In this document: one piece after another, positions 43,151-53,524 of the stretch
Position numbering within the stretch: the first letter of the stretch is position 1
How the letters are laid out: each line of letters opens with the position of its first letter
DNA from: Dendrolimus kikuchii
Taxonomy: Eukaryota; Arthropoda; Insecta; Lepidoptera; Lasiocampidae
DNA length: 64,000 nucleotides
Reading direction: 5' to 3'
Assembly (NCBI GenBank): GCA_019925095.2
Contig: CM034412.1
Coordinates: 14,422,001 to 14,486,000 of the forward strand
The notes under the pieces: model-generated
Told to the model about the DNA's origin: nothing
The model's database searches: none
What the model saw: the letters and a program-made list of their open reading frames with translations, nothing else
Made by a program: the position numbers and the translations under genes

Positions 43151-43495
43151 TCACACGCAGTAGAAGTGCAATTTCAGAGAATATACTCACAGATAATTCT
43201 TCTCTAACTTTGATTAATATAAATATAATTCCTTTAGCCTGCATCCGTCAACATATTATAATTCAAAAATTCAATCTAAATTACATTTTAAATTACTAGG
43301 ATAAACTTTAAAATTCAATGCACTGGTACGCACAATGTCCTTTGATCTAGGCATAAAAGAATATCATAAGTTTTATTTGATATGAAATGTGTTTTATTTC
43401 GAATCAAATAAGGTTGAATTTGATGTGCTTATCTCTTTTTTAGTGTCACTTTTTCCTTTCATCGATTTTCAAATCACAACGATTCTAAAGAAGTT
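43148..43495 (+). repeat. unclassified repeat J
   Basis: TTCACACGCAGTAGAAGTGC at one end and ATCTCTTTTTTAGTGTCAC..CGATTTTCAAATCACAACG at the other. The same two ends occur in reverse at 58195-58470 and around 45590/46440. The GT array abuts its first end. Confidence 0.55.
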
Positions 43496-44079
43496 TCACT
43501 TAAAACAAATAAAAATGTCATTCTAATTAATGAATACTACGCAGTTCGCGGACTCCTTGCGTCATAGGCATTGTTTTGCATATTTGTAATATTATTCTTT
43601 ATAACGTTAGAATAAGATAAGTTTTAATAAATTATAGTTCAAAGCGTCTTGTTTTGTTTCTATCAATAGACAATTCAATTGAAGATATGAGTTTAGCTTG
43701 GTTCTAAGCCAAACACACGAGATACACTCGTCACATATCTCACAACGATAACACAACAACCCTTTAACTGAAAACTTTTTTAAGCACGCTGGGCACTTTG
43801 GTATAAAGAAAATGCATTGAACACACATACAGATATATGTGTCAACGTATACAAGTTTGCAAAGCTAAGAAGTTTTCACTTCTTCTGATCTGCAGTCCTA
43901 AAATTAACCGTTTTTTTTTTCAGATTTTTCCTACTATTGCTTATGAAAAATATCCTCATGACATATTTATTGGACGGAGCTTTTAGTCTCCAAAAAACAC
44001 AAAATATTTTTTGTTGTTGTAAAATTTTAATTTTTCGCATATTGGATCATTGCTCGAGGGGGTCGATATAAGTTCAAGT
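43496..44079. other. unassigned DNA
   Basis: Nothing recognised. Confidence 0.35.
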
Positions 44080-44091
44080 TGGCGGATGTCA

Positions 44092-44354
44092 TTCCTGCCA
44101 GGGCATTGCGGAGTCGGGTAGCCCATTTCCCGTAGCCCTGGCATATGGCTCAGGACGGAACACCCAGGGGTTTTAGTGGGTATCCCTAACTGGGGAGTGG
44201 CAATAGCGTGGCACCGGTTCTGACCGGGCACGCTAGTGCCACCCCCGATCTGGCGAATCCCACACTCACACGGGTCGCGAACATCCCCCCAGGCTTCTGT
44301 GCCTGTCGCGGCTTAGTCCTCAAACGGATTTCCCTGGCCAAAAAAAAAAAAAAA
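44092..44354 (+). mobile_element. non-LTR retrotransposon 3' end, polyA, 12-bp target duplication
   Basis: TGGCGGATGTCA occurs at 44080-44091 and at 44355-44366. The insert ends in at least 14 A. It is GC-rich (GGGGTTTTAGTGGGTATCCC, CGGGCACGCTAGTGCC) and looks like a LINE 3' untranslated region. No coding sequence is included, so the family cannot be fixed from this copy. Confidence 0.88.
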
Positions 44355-44600
44355 TGGCGGATGTCACTCCCAATTAGAAGCATACAGTGAATAAGAAAAC
44401 TAAGGAATGACTATCGCCAGTAAAAAACGTAATTCGCAACACACTCTATACTCAAAGTAGTATTTTTTTTTAACTAATTTTCCAATATTGTATCAAATAC
44501 ATTATAATTTTCTTACAGTTGTATGAGCCAAATGCGTAACATGCATTATTTTTTTAGTGGAAACTTAGTTGATGTCTGTATTAATTTATGTATTTTATAT

Positions 44601-44899
44601 AATAATATCAGCCCATAAATGTCCCACTGCTGGGCTCGAGCCTCCCATTATAGGGGGAACGGACGTATACCCGCCACGCTTGTCCAAGGCGGCTTGGCAG
44701 GTTTGACACATCGGTTATCTCGATGTGCAGGTTGCATCACGATCTTTTCCTTCGCCGTTATTAGCACGTGGTAATTGTATGAATATGCATATTAGATCAG
44801 AAAACTGTCTAAGTGGTGCATGCGTTCCGGCCAGGATCGAACCCGCGCCCTTTGAGTTTGGGACGCGTGCACTAGCCATTACGCTACCACGACTCCGAC
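44601..44899 (-). mobile_element. tRNA-derived SINE with 15-bp target duplication
   Basis: TTATGTATTTTATAT at 44586-44600 and 44900-44914. B box (reverse) GGTTCGATCC within GGGCGCGGGTTCGATCCTGG. The tail ATAATATCAGCCCATAAATG is the reverse of the GGGCTGATATTAT tail seen at 38976-39269. Confidence 0.9.
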
Positions 44900-45009
44900 T
44901 TATGTATTTTATATTGTAAGAATTATAATTATTGTATGTTTCCCAAATAAATAAAATAAATAGTAAATCTCAATTTAAAGTTTCAATCAACTTCTTATGT
45001 TATAGTTAG

Positions 45010-45184
45010 TCTGACTAAAACTCAAAAACGGCTAGACCGATTTTGATGAAATTTTGTGTGTGTGTGCGGAGTGGATCCCGGGATGGTGTATATTCACAAC
45101 TGGACCAGGTAGGTAGCGCTGCAATTAGGTTCTAGATTTTATTTTTTTCTAGGCAGGACAACGTCTGCCGGGCCGACCGACTAG
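45010..45184 (+). mobile_element. non-autonomous Helitron family H1, shortened
   Basis: CTAAAACTCAAAAACGGC near the 5' end, terminal hairpin GGCAGGACAACGTCTGCC, then GGGCCGACCGACTAG and T. The internal duplicated segment of the 313-bp copy is reduced. Confidence 0.75.
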
Positions 45185-45579
45185 TTCGGTATAAAAATAA
45201 ACATATGTTTTAGTAACATCTATCTATAATGGACTAAAAATATCTTTCAACACGTTCAGTTCAAAAGTTTATTGAGACGCAACACGACGGGGTTATCGGC
45301 ATTGGGGTGCTCACGTGCCACTCCAGGTGGTATCCGAACCCCAAAGAAATACGAGACTGCTTATAATGACGACACGTGTAATGAGGGTTTATGTAGGTTA
45401 AAGGAATACTGATTTGATATCTTGTAACGCGATGTAGACATCGATTAACAATGTGATTGTTTCGTCAATGGATGCAGGTGACTATGGTCTAACAATAAGG
45501 GTGACGAAGAACGCGCGAAGTGAAAAAGAAAGTAGAAATGGGTATCTCAAGCTTCAAAGCGGACCTTCATTTATTGAAG

Positions 45580-46450
45580 TGAAACTTTTTTAGATTCGTT
45601 GTGATTTGAAACTCGATGAAACGAAAAAAAGCGACACTAAAAAGAGATATTTAATAATTTAAACACTGAGCTGGAAATGTTTGAAGTTTTGAAGTTCATA
45701 AATCAGATTGAAACTAGAGCATTTGTTTCCTATTTTAGTTATCATAAGTCTCTCGTGTCATTCGTTCAAAGTGAAAACATGGAATCTGAATAATATGTGT
45801 TATAATACACACAATTATATTTAAATTTTTACATGTAATAAGTTAAGTAATGAATTAAACTAAATAAAACCAATAATAAAAAATAAACTAAATATTAACA
45901 AATAAATAAAAACTAAATTGCGGCTTTTGGGTTCGAGACCCTAGGACCATGGGGGGCCCTGAGGCGCACAAAGTTTATCGAGACATAGCGAAACGCCTGG
46001 CAGACATCTCACGTGACCAAAAGACTGGTCTGTACCTCGGACAACGCATTAGCGTTGCCATACAGCGAGGTAATGTGGCCAGTCTTTTGGGCACGTTGCC
46101 AACTGATGCTGTCAGTTGCTGGGACTAGATTTTATAGTTTAATTTGTATATATACTTATTTATAATTTAGTTTAGTTTTTATTTAATTGTTAATATTTAA
46201 TTTATTTCTTCTTATTGGTTTTATTTAGTTTAAGTCATCAATTAAATTGTGTTTATAATATATCTTAAATATGTAATATTTTGCATTAAAATAAATATAA
46301 GATAATTTTTGAGCTTAGTAAAAATATTATAAAAATAATAAACCTTATAATTATCCTGTTACTCCTGATACTCTACATTTATCTCATTCTCTCGTAGGCT
46401 ACTTTTCTGAAGTTTCACTTCTGCCGTGTATGAATTGCACACACAGTTTT
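45580..46450 (-). repeat. unclassified repeat J, split copy
   Basis: The GTTGTGATTTGAAACTCGATG..GACACTAAAAAGAGAT end lies at 45598-45650, and the GAAGTTTCACTTCTGCCGTG..GCACACACAG end at 46409-46446. About 750 bp, including a LINE remnant, lie between. Confidence 0.45.
45922..46128 (+). pseudogene. LINE polyprotein C-terminal remnant with frameshift
   Basis: A first frame reads FGFETLGPWG up to the G-run at 45951-45956; the continuation is in the next frame from 45961 as EAHKVYRDIAKRLADISRDQ, then GLYLGQRISVAIQRGN and SLLGTLP, ending at a TAG at 46126-46128. A one-base slip in the G-run explains the change. The order (ETLGPW, then QRIS.AIQRGN) is typical of insect LINE C-termini and parallels 32752-32891. 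Confidence 0.65.
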
Positions 46451-47040
46451 TATTTTTTTATTCATTAAAAATTTTTGTGTCACGAACATGGGTTAATTTA
46501 TCAATCAGAAGAAGTCACACTACACAGAAGTGTAGGTACGTGTGTCAACACATCCGTACTGTTATCACAGATCGCTATCGCTATCAACACGTATCCATAG
46601 GCGACGGTAACCGCTTTCCATCAGGCGAGTCGTCTGCTAAAGTGGAAGTTTATCAAGTGTCGAGGGAGTGTGGTAGAGCCACCAAGCGCCGGCGAGTGGT
46701 GAGGTTGCAGGACGACAATGTTGCTCACGCTCGCGCAGTTCTTTAAAGCACTCATCGACACTTTCTACATTTTCAAAGTTAATAAAAACCAGTCCCATAA
46801 TCGACTGTACACCCAAGTTATGCATTCGAATACGTACTTAGCGATAAAAAAACCGTATGAATAAATCAAAGAGTACGCGATTACGTCGGTAGTTAATCGC
46901 GTCGGTCGATGCGCGGTCACGCGAACGTAACTTTGCTTGATTCATTTTTATTTCTCACACAAGAATAGAATTGCATAATTAAACAGTACGCGGGCAATGA
47001 AAAAAAAACTTGATTCATTTTCGACTAGCATTTAACAGCG
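46451..47040. other. unassigned DNA with a family A fragment
   Basis: A ~45-bp family A fragment (ATCCATAGGCGACGGTAACC..) lies at 46587-46631. The rest is unassigned. Confidence 0.4.
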
Positions 47041-47288
47041 GCAGCCGCTATACATAATAACAATGTAATGGAACACTTACAAGCCAATAGATGGCGCTGT
47101 ACAATAATTAAAGTCGCGAACGATTCCCGAAACGTACAAAGAATATAAACAAATTTTCAACAATAACAGATACTGAGATAGGCCTAGGCCTGCGAGGAAC
47201 AGTAATAGCCTCGCTGGAGGACCATCCTTTGAGACGGAGGAGCATTCCATCTCGCTCCTTCACCCTATACGGGGAACTCTCTTCAACA
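47041..47288 (+). repeat. ~240-bp repeat, inverted partner of 54960-55170
   Basis: GGAACACTTACAAGCCAATAG, AGGCCTAGGCCTGCGAGGAAC and GACGGAGGAGCATTCCATCTC all recur in reverse complement at 54960-55170. Confidence 0.8.
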
Positions 47289-47503
47289 CCATATCGCTGC
47301 TGCTCGTTTAAGGGAGACTGGAACCTGGTCACTAATGCCGGAACACAACTCAAGGTTGTTACGGCGACATACTTTAGACCAGGGGTGGTAGCCATCCAGT
47401 CGGGCAAATGCCCTACCACCTGATTGTGGGTTGTTTTGTCGCCTCTTACGACAGGCCGCCTGGCCGCAGGAAATTGTATTCTTTCTCCGTTCCTGCACGG
47501 ATA
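47289..47503 (-). mobile_element. family A repeat, 3'-truncated
   Basis: TCGCTGCTGCTCGTTTAAGG to CCTGCACGGATAT; joined directly to the preceding repeat. Confidence 0.82.
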
Positions 47504-48529
47504 TCATACAATAATCGTATATTACTTACTATTCATACACTTGGCCTACCATCGATTCAATTTTGACATTAATTGTATCGAGCGTATGTATAATTTTAAC
47601 CGATGGTAAAGCAAATGAACGGTCGGTAAGAACCGGCCATTAGAAAATGCGACCGGAAAATTTAAAATAACAGTTGCATGAATAAAACAGTAGAATTGTA
47701 ATAAAACTACGTTTTAACGGTTTTAAGCGCGGTAATTTTATTTGATTTTGGTTTTTCACTTGTTTCACTTTTGGTGAAATAATTAAACTGGTTGGTTTTG
47801 GTTTCATTAATTTGGTTAGGTTATAATTTATTCGACTGATAGATAACTTTATCTGGTGATTGAAAAATCGACCCTAGGTCTTTTAAACATTATTAAATAG
47901 TGTATAAATAATATGAAATACATAAAATATAAACCAATTGCAAAAATCCCTTTTTGATTTAATTTATTACATAAGTAGAATTGCTTTTATTAATTATTAT
48001 TATTATTTATGTATTTATTCATTCTCAAAAATTTTACATTTTTTTAAAATATACATATAAAGATATTTTTTATAAAAAAAAATAGATAGCATTATTCTTT
48101 TATAAAAATATATCAAAAATAAAATACATATTCAATAAAAAAATACAAAATCTTGCATCACATCGCCAGCGGAGCCTGGGGTCCATTATTATTATTACTA
48201 TTATTTAACAAAATTGGGTCGTTTTGGTCTTAGGCCAAAAGGAAGGTTTGCACTGAAAATCAGCGTTGTGTCGGATATAATTCCGGCACAGCAAATATGC
48301 TGAGCGCAAACGTTGTTTGTTGAAAATGCGGCGTGCAAATTCTCAAAATATACTCTGTGTTTGATGACGTATAAGGAATGTAATTACGTCGCTATTTCTT
48401 CAAATAAAGTCTATTCTTTCTTTTGCACCGTACGAAAATTATTTACCAAAGTAAAACAATGTGTATGTACGTTGCAAAGGGAAATCAATAAAACATGTCA
48501 CACAAAAATATCTTTATATATATATATAA
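47504..48529. other. very AT-rich unassigned DNA
   Basis: AAAACTACGTTTTAACGG at 47702-47720 also occurs at 56421-56440. No gene was recognised. Confidence 0.4.
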
Positions 48530-48760
48530 TGACAGCCCGTAAACGTCCCACTGCTGGACTCGGCACGCTTGTCCAAGACGGCTTGTCAGATTTGACACAT
48601 CGGTTGTCTCGATATGCAAGGTTTCATCACGATGTCTTCCCTTACCGTTAGCACATGGTAATTATAACAAAAACGGCATAAATGGCCCATGCTTTCCGGC
48701 CATGATTCGAAACCGCGCCCTTTGAGTTTGGGACGCGTGCTCTAACCAAGAAGCTACCAG
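48530..48760 (-). mobile_element. tRNA-derived SINE, internally deleted
   Basis: ATGACAGCCCGTAAACGTCCC to CGCGCCCTTTGAGTTTGGGACG..CTAACCAAGAAGCTACC; decayed B box. Shorter than the 294-bp copies. Confidence 0.75.
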
Positions 48761-49362
48761 GGCTTTCTAATCGTTTGATTATTACGAAATTAAAGTAAAT
48801 TAAAAACGTGTGCGTCTCGGGACGCCCGACAGAAGTGATAACTGAAACTAATCTAGGTTGAACGATTTAATATTGAAATTGTTTAACTTGAGAAAAGCTT
48901 AGGTTATTACTTAAATTTTATGTATATTAATATGTATTAACATAACTAACCTTTCCTAACATTATAAGAAAAGGTTATTTATTAATAAAATCTTTTATTG
49001 ATTATAAAATATAGTTTAATCTTAGTTACAATTCTTGAATATGTACTTTAGAGTTTTGTGTATGTACATAATTAGTATCATTATTTAATCTAATTACCGA
49101 AATACGGCTAGCGCTTTGGGTTAGAGTGAGAGAGGAGGAGCCTGCCTACCGCTGCCGTATGCGTGAGAGAAAGGGAAGCCAGACAGACTGGCGCCGTAAC
49201 GCGTCACGTAACGAAGCGGTTTACCCTCCCATAAGAAGTTATCACTACAAAAATCTCCTCAATACGTTGTACGCTACATAGTGTAACTTTTGACTTGACT
49301 AAAACAATTATCAACCAATCCCGTCATGAAATAGTAAATAATGTCCCATAGAACAGGTGCCG
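48761..49362. other. unassigned DNA
   Basis: Nothing recognised. Confidence 0.35.
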
Positions 49363-49598
49363 TTGCCAGGTGGTAGAGCATTTGCCCGATTGGATGACTA
49401 CCACCCCTGGTCTAAAGTATGTCGCCATAACAACCTTGAGTTGTGTTCCGGCATTAGTGACCAGGTTCCAGTCTGCCTTAAGAGAGCAGCAGCGCATTTG
49501 TAGCAACTTTGCTGTTGCAAATGTCCATAGGCGATGGTAACCGCTTTCCATCAAGTGGGCCGTCTGCCTGTCTGCTGATCTCCGGCAATTAAATAAAA
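49363..49598 (+). mobile_element. family A repeat, 5'-truncated
   Basis: CCAGGTGGTAGAGCATTTGCC to CTCCGGCAATTAAATAAAAAAA. Confidence 0.85.
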
Positions 49599-50203
49599 AA
49601 AATAGAACACGTGAACATTGTAATAACAAGCGTGTTAATATTTCAAGTAATGATTTCACTTTAAAAATTAAACAGTGAGCAACTACTGTGACATTGTGGC
49701 CAAGGTCGCATGTGCGTGTGAGCAATGAAAACACACATGTACCTATCTACGAGTATATGTGAATACCTAAATGGTTTTAGTTATACAGAGTTTATCATAC
49801 CGAACTAAAATATAACAAAAAAGTAATCTGCGTTTCTCACAATCATTAGAATAAAATACCCAATTTAGTAAATGACATGTAATTACAGAATATTCGAAAA
49901 TAATCACTCTAAATGGTCAACTTTTGAGAATATAATATTTATTAGTAAAAAGAAATAATGTCGTTTTCCTTAATGTAATTTTATTGTGGTCGTGGACTAT
50001 GTGAATTAATTAAAAGAGATAAAATCCTAATTTAATAATAAAATTAATATGTATAATGTAAATAGTAGTTAATATTTCTTTTTACAAAATAACATGTTTT
50101 GTACAGTAGCGCAATGAAAAGGTTCGTCACCTTAAAGTGGATTTCTGCTTGCACGAATATAACAAACAGTACAGTCAACATTTTGATAAATATTACGTTT
50201 ATA
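49599..50203. other. AT-rich unassigned DNA
   Basis: Nothing recognised. Confidence 0.35.
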
Positions 50204-50513
50204 TCTATATATATTAATACGTGAAGCAAAAACTTTATACCCGTTTTGACGAAATTTGCGCGGACGGAGGAGTATGAAATTTAGCACACTTATAGTTTAT
50301 ATAGAGAAGCGACGCATGCCAATATTTTTTTTATTATGCATAAAAAATACGCACACACTACCATTTATTTGACTCACAGACGCATATATACTCTTTTGTT
50401 TACTGTTCAAGTCAAATTCAAAACAGTGTAGCCTCGGCGAAATCTGTGATTATAGAAGTATAGTCTTTGACACTAATTATTATGGTCGAATTTCGACCAC
50501 GGGAGACCATTAG
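50204..50513 (+). mobile_element. non-autonomous Helitron family H3, plus orientation
   Basis: Starts TC (TCTATATATATTAATACG), ends with palindrome GGTCGAATTTCGACC then ACGGGAGACCATTAG (CTAG with one change) and T. It also supplies the uninterrupted version of the site occupied at 19999. Confidence 0.85.
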
Positions 50514-50870
50514 TAAAATATAGAAACGTAAAAAAAAGAACATTGCAATGTTGACAATGACAGACTCTGAGATCAACAATAGTTTTACTCATCAGAAACA
50601 AAGAAGATATAATCAATACGTTTATCATAAATATTAAAAGCAATAAAAAGGTTTTGCATCTCTAAAAAATCTTTTTAGAGAAGATAGAAAATCAAACAAC
50701 TTTGATCTAATTAATTTGAAACTTTATTGTCAAACAGTTGAACATATTTTTATGGAATAGTCTGTTTTGAATGTCTTAGTTTGAAAAAGTACAAAGTGCT
50801 TGCAGAGCTAGCAAATCTTTTCATACCGCGACTGTACATACACATATTTTAAAAATGTGTAAGAAATTTT
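50514..50870. other. unassigned DNA
   Basis: Nothing recognised. Confidence 0.3.
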
Positions 50871-51473
50871 ACCAGTGTGGATTGTAACACAATTTTTTCC
50901 TTCAAGGTGAATCCGTTTGCAAGAACTGTTTGTGGACATGACAGTGTGTCAGTGTGGGACACGCCGGCTGCTTTTGACCCACTGGCTGACATGGGCACGC
51001 CCCCGTCTGCGGGTGAGACACTCCTTGGGCCGGAGTTTGGTTGGTACCCCCCCCCCCCCCCCTTTGGCGAGGGAAATTCCGTATCAGGAAAGAACCGCAG
51101 CGGGAGAAACGAGGTGGGGACGTGTGGAATCGCCACTTTGGGATGGGGCACTGACATCCCCAAAGAATTACCACGACACTCTCGGTTTTGCGTCCTTCGC
51201 CTTAATGCCAGGGCCACGGGTGTCTCCCAATGCCTCTTCCACTGCGGTCGGCATTCAAGCTCGCGGCGTCTTCTTACTCACTTGGCTCGGGGCGGTTTGT
51301 AACGCGCCCCACGGTACGAGAGACGAGCGCCTCCATCTCGACAGTACGGATTATAACACCTACACAAACCTGCACGTAAACTTCAAATCCATCAAACCGG
51401 GCGATGTATTCGATTTCGTACGCAACGGAGCCGTACAGAGCACGCAACAACAAACACCATCCGTGATATAACA
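50871..51473 (+). other. GC-rich block with overlapping ORFs, possible unknown coding remnant
   Basis: About 600 bp are clearly GC-richer than the surroundings and open in several frames on both strands. A run of 16 C at 51047-51062 makes any frame across it unreliable. The 3' part (about 51302-51471, plus strand) has the best coding look, with C-ending codons and a segment SIKPGDVFDFVRNGAV. The reverse strand (51274-51534) is also open. I do not recognise a family for either. It could be an exon, a LINE 5' region or an unlisted element. Confidence 0.3.
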
Positions 51474-51718
51474 CATGTTTTTCATAGCCCGATTTAATTC
51501 GAGCCAACTCGGCCGGATCATGATTCGTATGCACGTCAAATGTTTTCTGTTGTAATACCGAAATACCATTTGCTATTCTGTTTACATTGTTAAGTTGCTT
51601 TCATATTCACTCTAAATGAACCAAAGTAAGACTATTTAGATACCAAATTTCATACCTTTAACTTTAGAAGCTTCTTAGCTAATTTAATTATCTAATGACT
51701 AATTAATTTTAATTAGCA

Positions 51719-51780
51719 TTTTTTTTATTGCATTAGTTCAGCAGACAGGCAGACGGCCCACCTGATGGAAGAGGTTACTA
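51719..51780 (-). mobile_element. family A repeat, 3' fragment
   Basis: TTTTTTATTGCATTAGTTCAGC to GGAAGAGGTTACTA, cut by the Helitron at 51781. Confidence 0.75.
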
Positions 51781-51960
51781 TCTATATCTTACTAATATTA
51801 TAAACGCGAAAGTTTGTAAGAATGTATGTCTGTTACTCTTTCACGCAAAAACTACTCAATGGATTATGTTGAAACTTTACAATAATATAGCTTACACATC
51901 AGAATGACACATTGGCTATAATTTATAAAGGTATGGTGTGAGACCGCGGGGCGCAGTTAG
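51781..51960 (+). mobile_element. short non-autonomous Helitron, family H2
   Basis: Starts TC (TCTATATCTTACTAATATTA) with AACGCGAAAGTTTG. Ends ACCGCGGGGCGCAGTTAG followed by T (CTAG with one change). The left flank base is A. Confidence 0.65.
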
Positions 51961-51974
51961 TATATATATATAAG

Positions 51975-52110
51975 TATTGTCCTCTTTCTTGGGGGTTGGT
52001 ATACGCTTCTTCAATAAGATTCCGAATGAAATGGTAGATCTGTCTTTCATTAAATTTAAAACCAAATTAAAAAGTAAACATTTTGGTGAACAATAAAAAA
52101 TTTAAGTCGT
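51975..52110 (+). mobile_element. LINE 3' tail fragment
   Basis: TTGGTGAACAATAAAAAATTT near 52083 resembles the end of the family G tail at 57085-57210. Confidence 0.35.
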
Positions 52111-52262
52111 TCATACATCAGCGTTTAAATGTGGTAAGTAATAGGATTTGAATATCCTTATGGCATCCCTATTAATATTATAAATGCGAAAGTAACTCTG
52201 TCTGTCTGTCTGTCTGTTCCGTTTTCACGTAAAAACTACTGGACCGATTTGGCTGAAACTCA

Positions 52263-52303
<41 letters not shown>

Positions 52304-52304
<1 letters not shown>

Positions 52305-52512
52305 TAGCTGTTCCGGCAGACGTTGTTCTGCCCTGAAGAAATAAAATTTAGAACCCGATTGCAGCGCCACCTGCCGGGTCCAAATGTAAGCTATCCTATC
52401 TTTCAAGTCGGATCAAACTGCACACGGTGTGCAAATTTGATTAAAATCGGTCAAGTAGTTTAGGAGTCCATCGCGGACAAACAACGTGACACGTAATTTA
52501 TATATATTAAGA
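52304..52512 (-). mobile_element. Helitron family H1 nested in a TA microsatellite
   Basis: CTAGCTGTTCCGGCAGACG at 52304 and a terminal GA (TC in reverse) at 52511-52512. TA repeats continue on both sides, and the H2 sequence resumes as TTTTCGATGCCGAGAATG. Confidence 0.85.
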
Positions 52513-52818
52513 TATATATATATATTTTCGATGCCGAGAATGAACATAGGATACTTTTTATCCCGGAAAATGGGATAGTTTCCGGGATAAAAGTATATTT
52601 GTCTCTCTGTTTGTTATCCTTTTACGGAAAGACTTTTGGACCGATTTGGCTGATACTCGGTACATATGTAATTTGAATACCGAAGGTGGACAAGGGATAT
52701 TTTTCATCCCGGATAATGGGATAGATTTTGGGATAGATTTATGTAAAGATTATCCCAAAAGTGGGACAGGCTTTGGTTGGTTTTGTGATTTGCCATTTTC
52801 ATCACTTTGGTTATGTTG

Positions 52819-52947
52819 TCCTTTTTGCCCTTTTGCCCTTTTGCCCTTTGGCTCTTTTGCTCTTTTGCTCTTTTGCTCTTTCGCTCTTTCGCTCTTTTGC
52901 TCTTTTGCTCTTTTGCTCTTTTGCTCTTTTGCTCTTCGACTCTTTTT
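52819..52947. repeat. 8-bp minisatellite (GCTCTTTT/GCCCTTTT)
   Basis: About sixteen copies. Because 8 is not a multiple of 3, all three frames of each strand encode the same octapeptide cycle (FCSFALLL or KSKRAKEQ). This explains the overlapping ORFs of 60-165 aa; none is a gene. Confidence 0.95.
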
Positions 52948-53257
52948 TGTCCTTTTTGTCCATGTTGCTCTTTTTGTCCTTTTTGCTGATGTTGTCCCTT
53001 TTGTCATTTTTGTAGTTTTCATTGACGGGGGATAGATAAATAAAACTAGGACTGTTTGTAATAGAGGATGAAAGTTTGGATGAGACCAATCATTTCTCAA
53101 GTTCATAGATATAAAAATGCATCGTCTATAAAAATGCGATAGTAACTCGATATGTCTTTCTGTTAAGTTTTCGGAAAACACTGGGAATACTGGATCGTTT
53201 TTATTGTAATTTTGTTTAAATGTAGTTTTAATGCCGAAAATGGACATATATACTCAT

Positions 53258-53434
53258 GCCAGGAGATCGGCATGAGAATTCAAGGTTGTTTATGGCGACA
53301 TACTTTAGACCAGGGGTGGTAGCCATCCAGTCGGGCAAATGCCCTACCACCTGGCTGTGGGTTCTTTTGTCGCCTCTTACGACAGGCCGCCCGGCCGCAG
53401 GAAATTGTATTCTTTCTCCGTTCCTGCACAGATA
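53258..53434 (-). mobile_element. family A repeat, internally deleted
   Basis: A GCCAGGAGATCGGCATGAG stub at the 3' side is joined to CAAGGTTGTTTATGGCGAC..CCTGCACAGATAA. Confidence 0.75.
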
Positions 53435-53524
53435 AAACATTGTAACCTGTATTAACGCCTGCTCTTTAAACAAGAAGCAGAAACTAGAGGTTAACCCGCG
53501 GCGCAGCCGCGGGGTAAACTCTAG

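Larger units (their letters stand above)
52166..53524 (+). mobile_element. Helitron family H2 complex with nested insertions
   Basis: Probable 5' end TC at 52166 (TCCCTATTAATATTATAAATG, GCGAAAGTAACTCTGTCTGTC). 3' end with hairpin CCGCGGCGCAGCCGCGG, then GGTAAACTCTAG at 53521-53524 followed by T. The span holds an H1 Helitron (52304-52512), an 8-bp minisatellite and a family A piece (53258-53434). A second 5'-like segment near 53105-53160 suggests two elements or an internal duplication. No Rep/helicase ORF. Confidence 0.6.

Noticed and set aside
42773..43299. Several ORFs of 100-144 aa made of C/V/R or H/T repeats
   Set aside because: They are translations of the GT/GTGC microsatellite on both strands.
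52646..53247. ORFs of 84-165 aa rich in FALLL or SKRAKEQ
   Set aside because: Produced by the 8-bp minisatellite in all frames.
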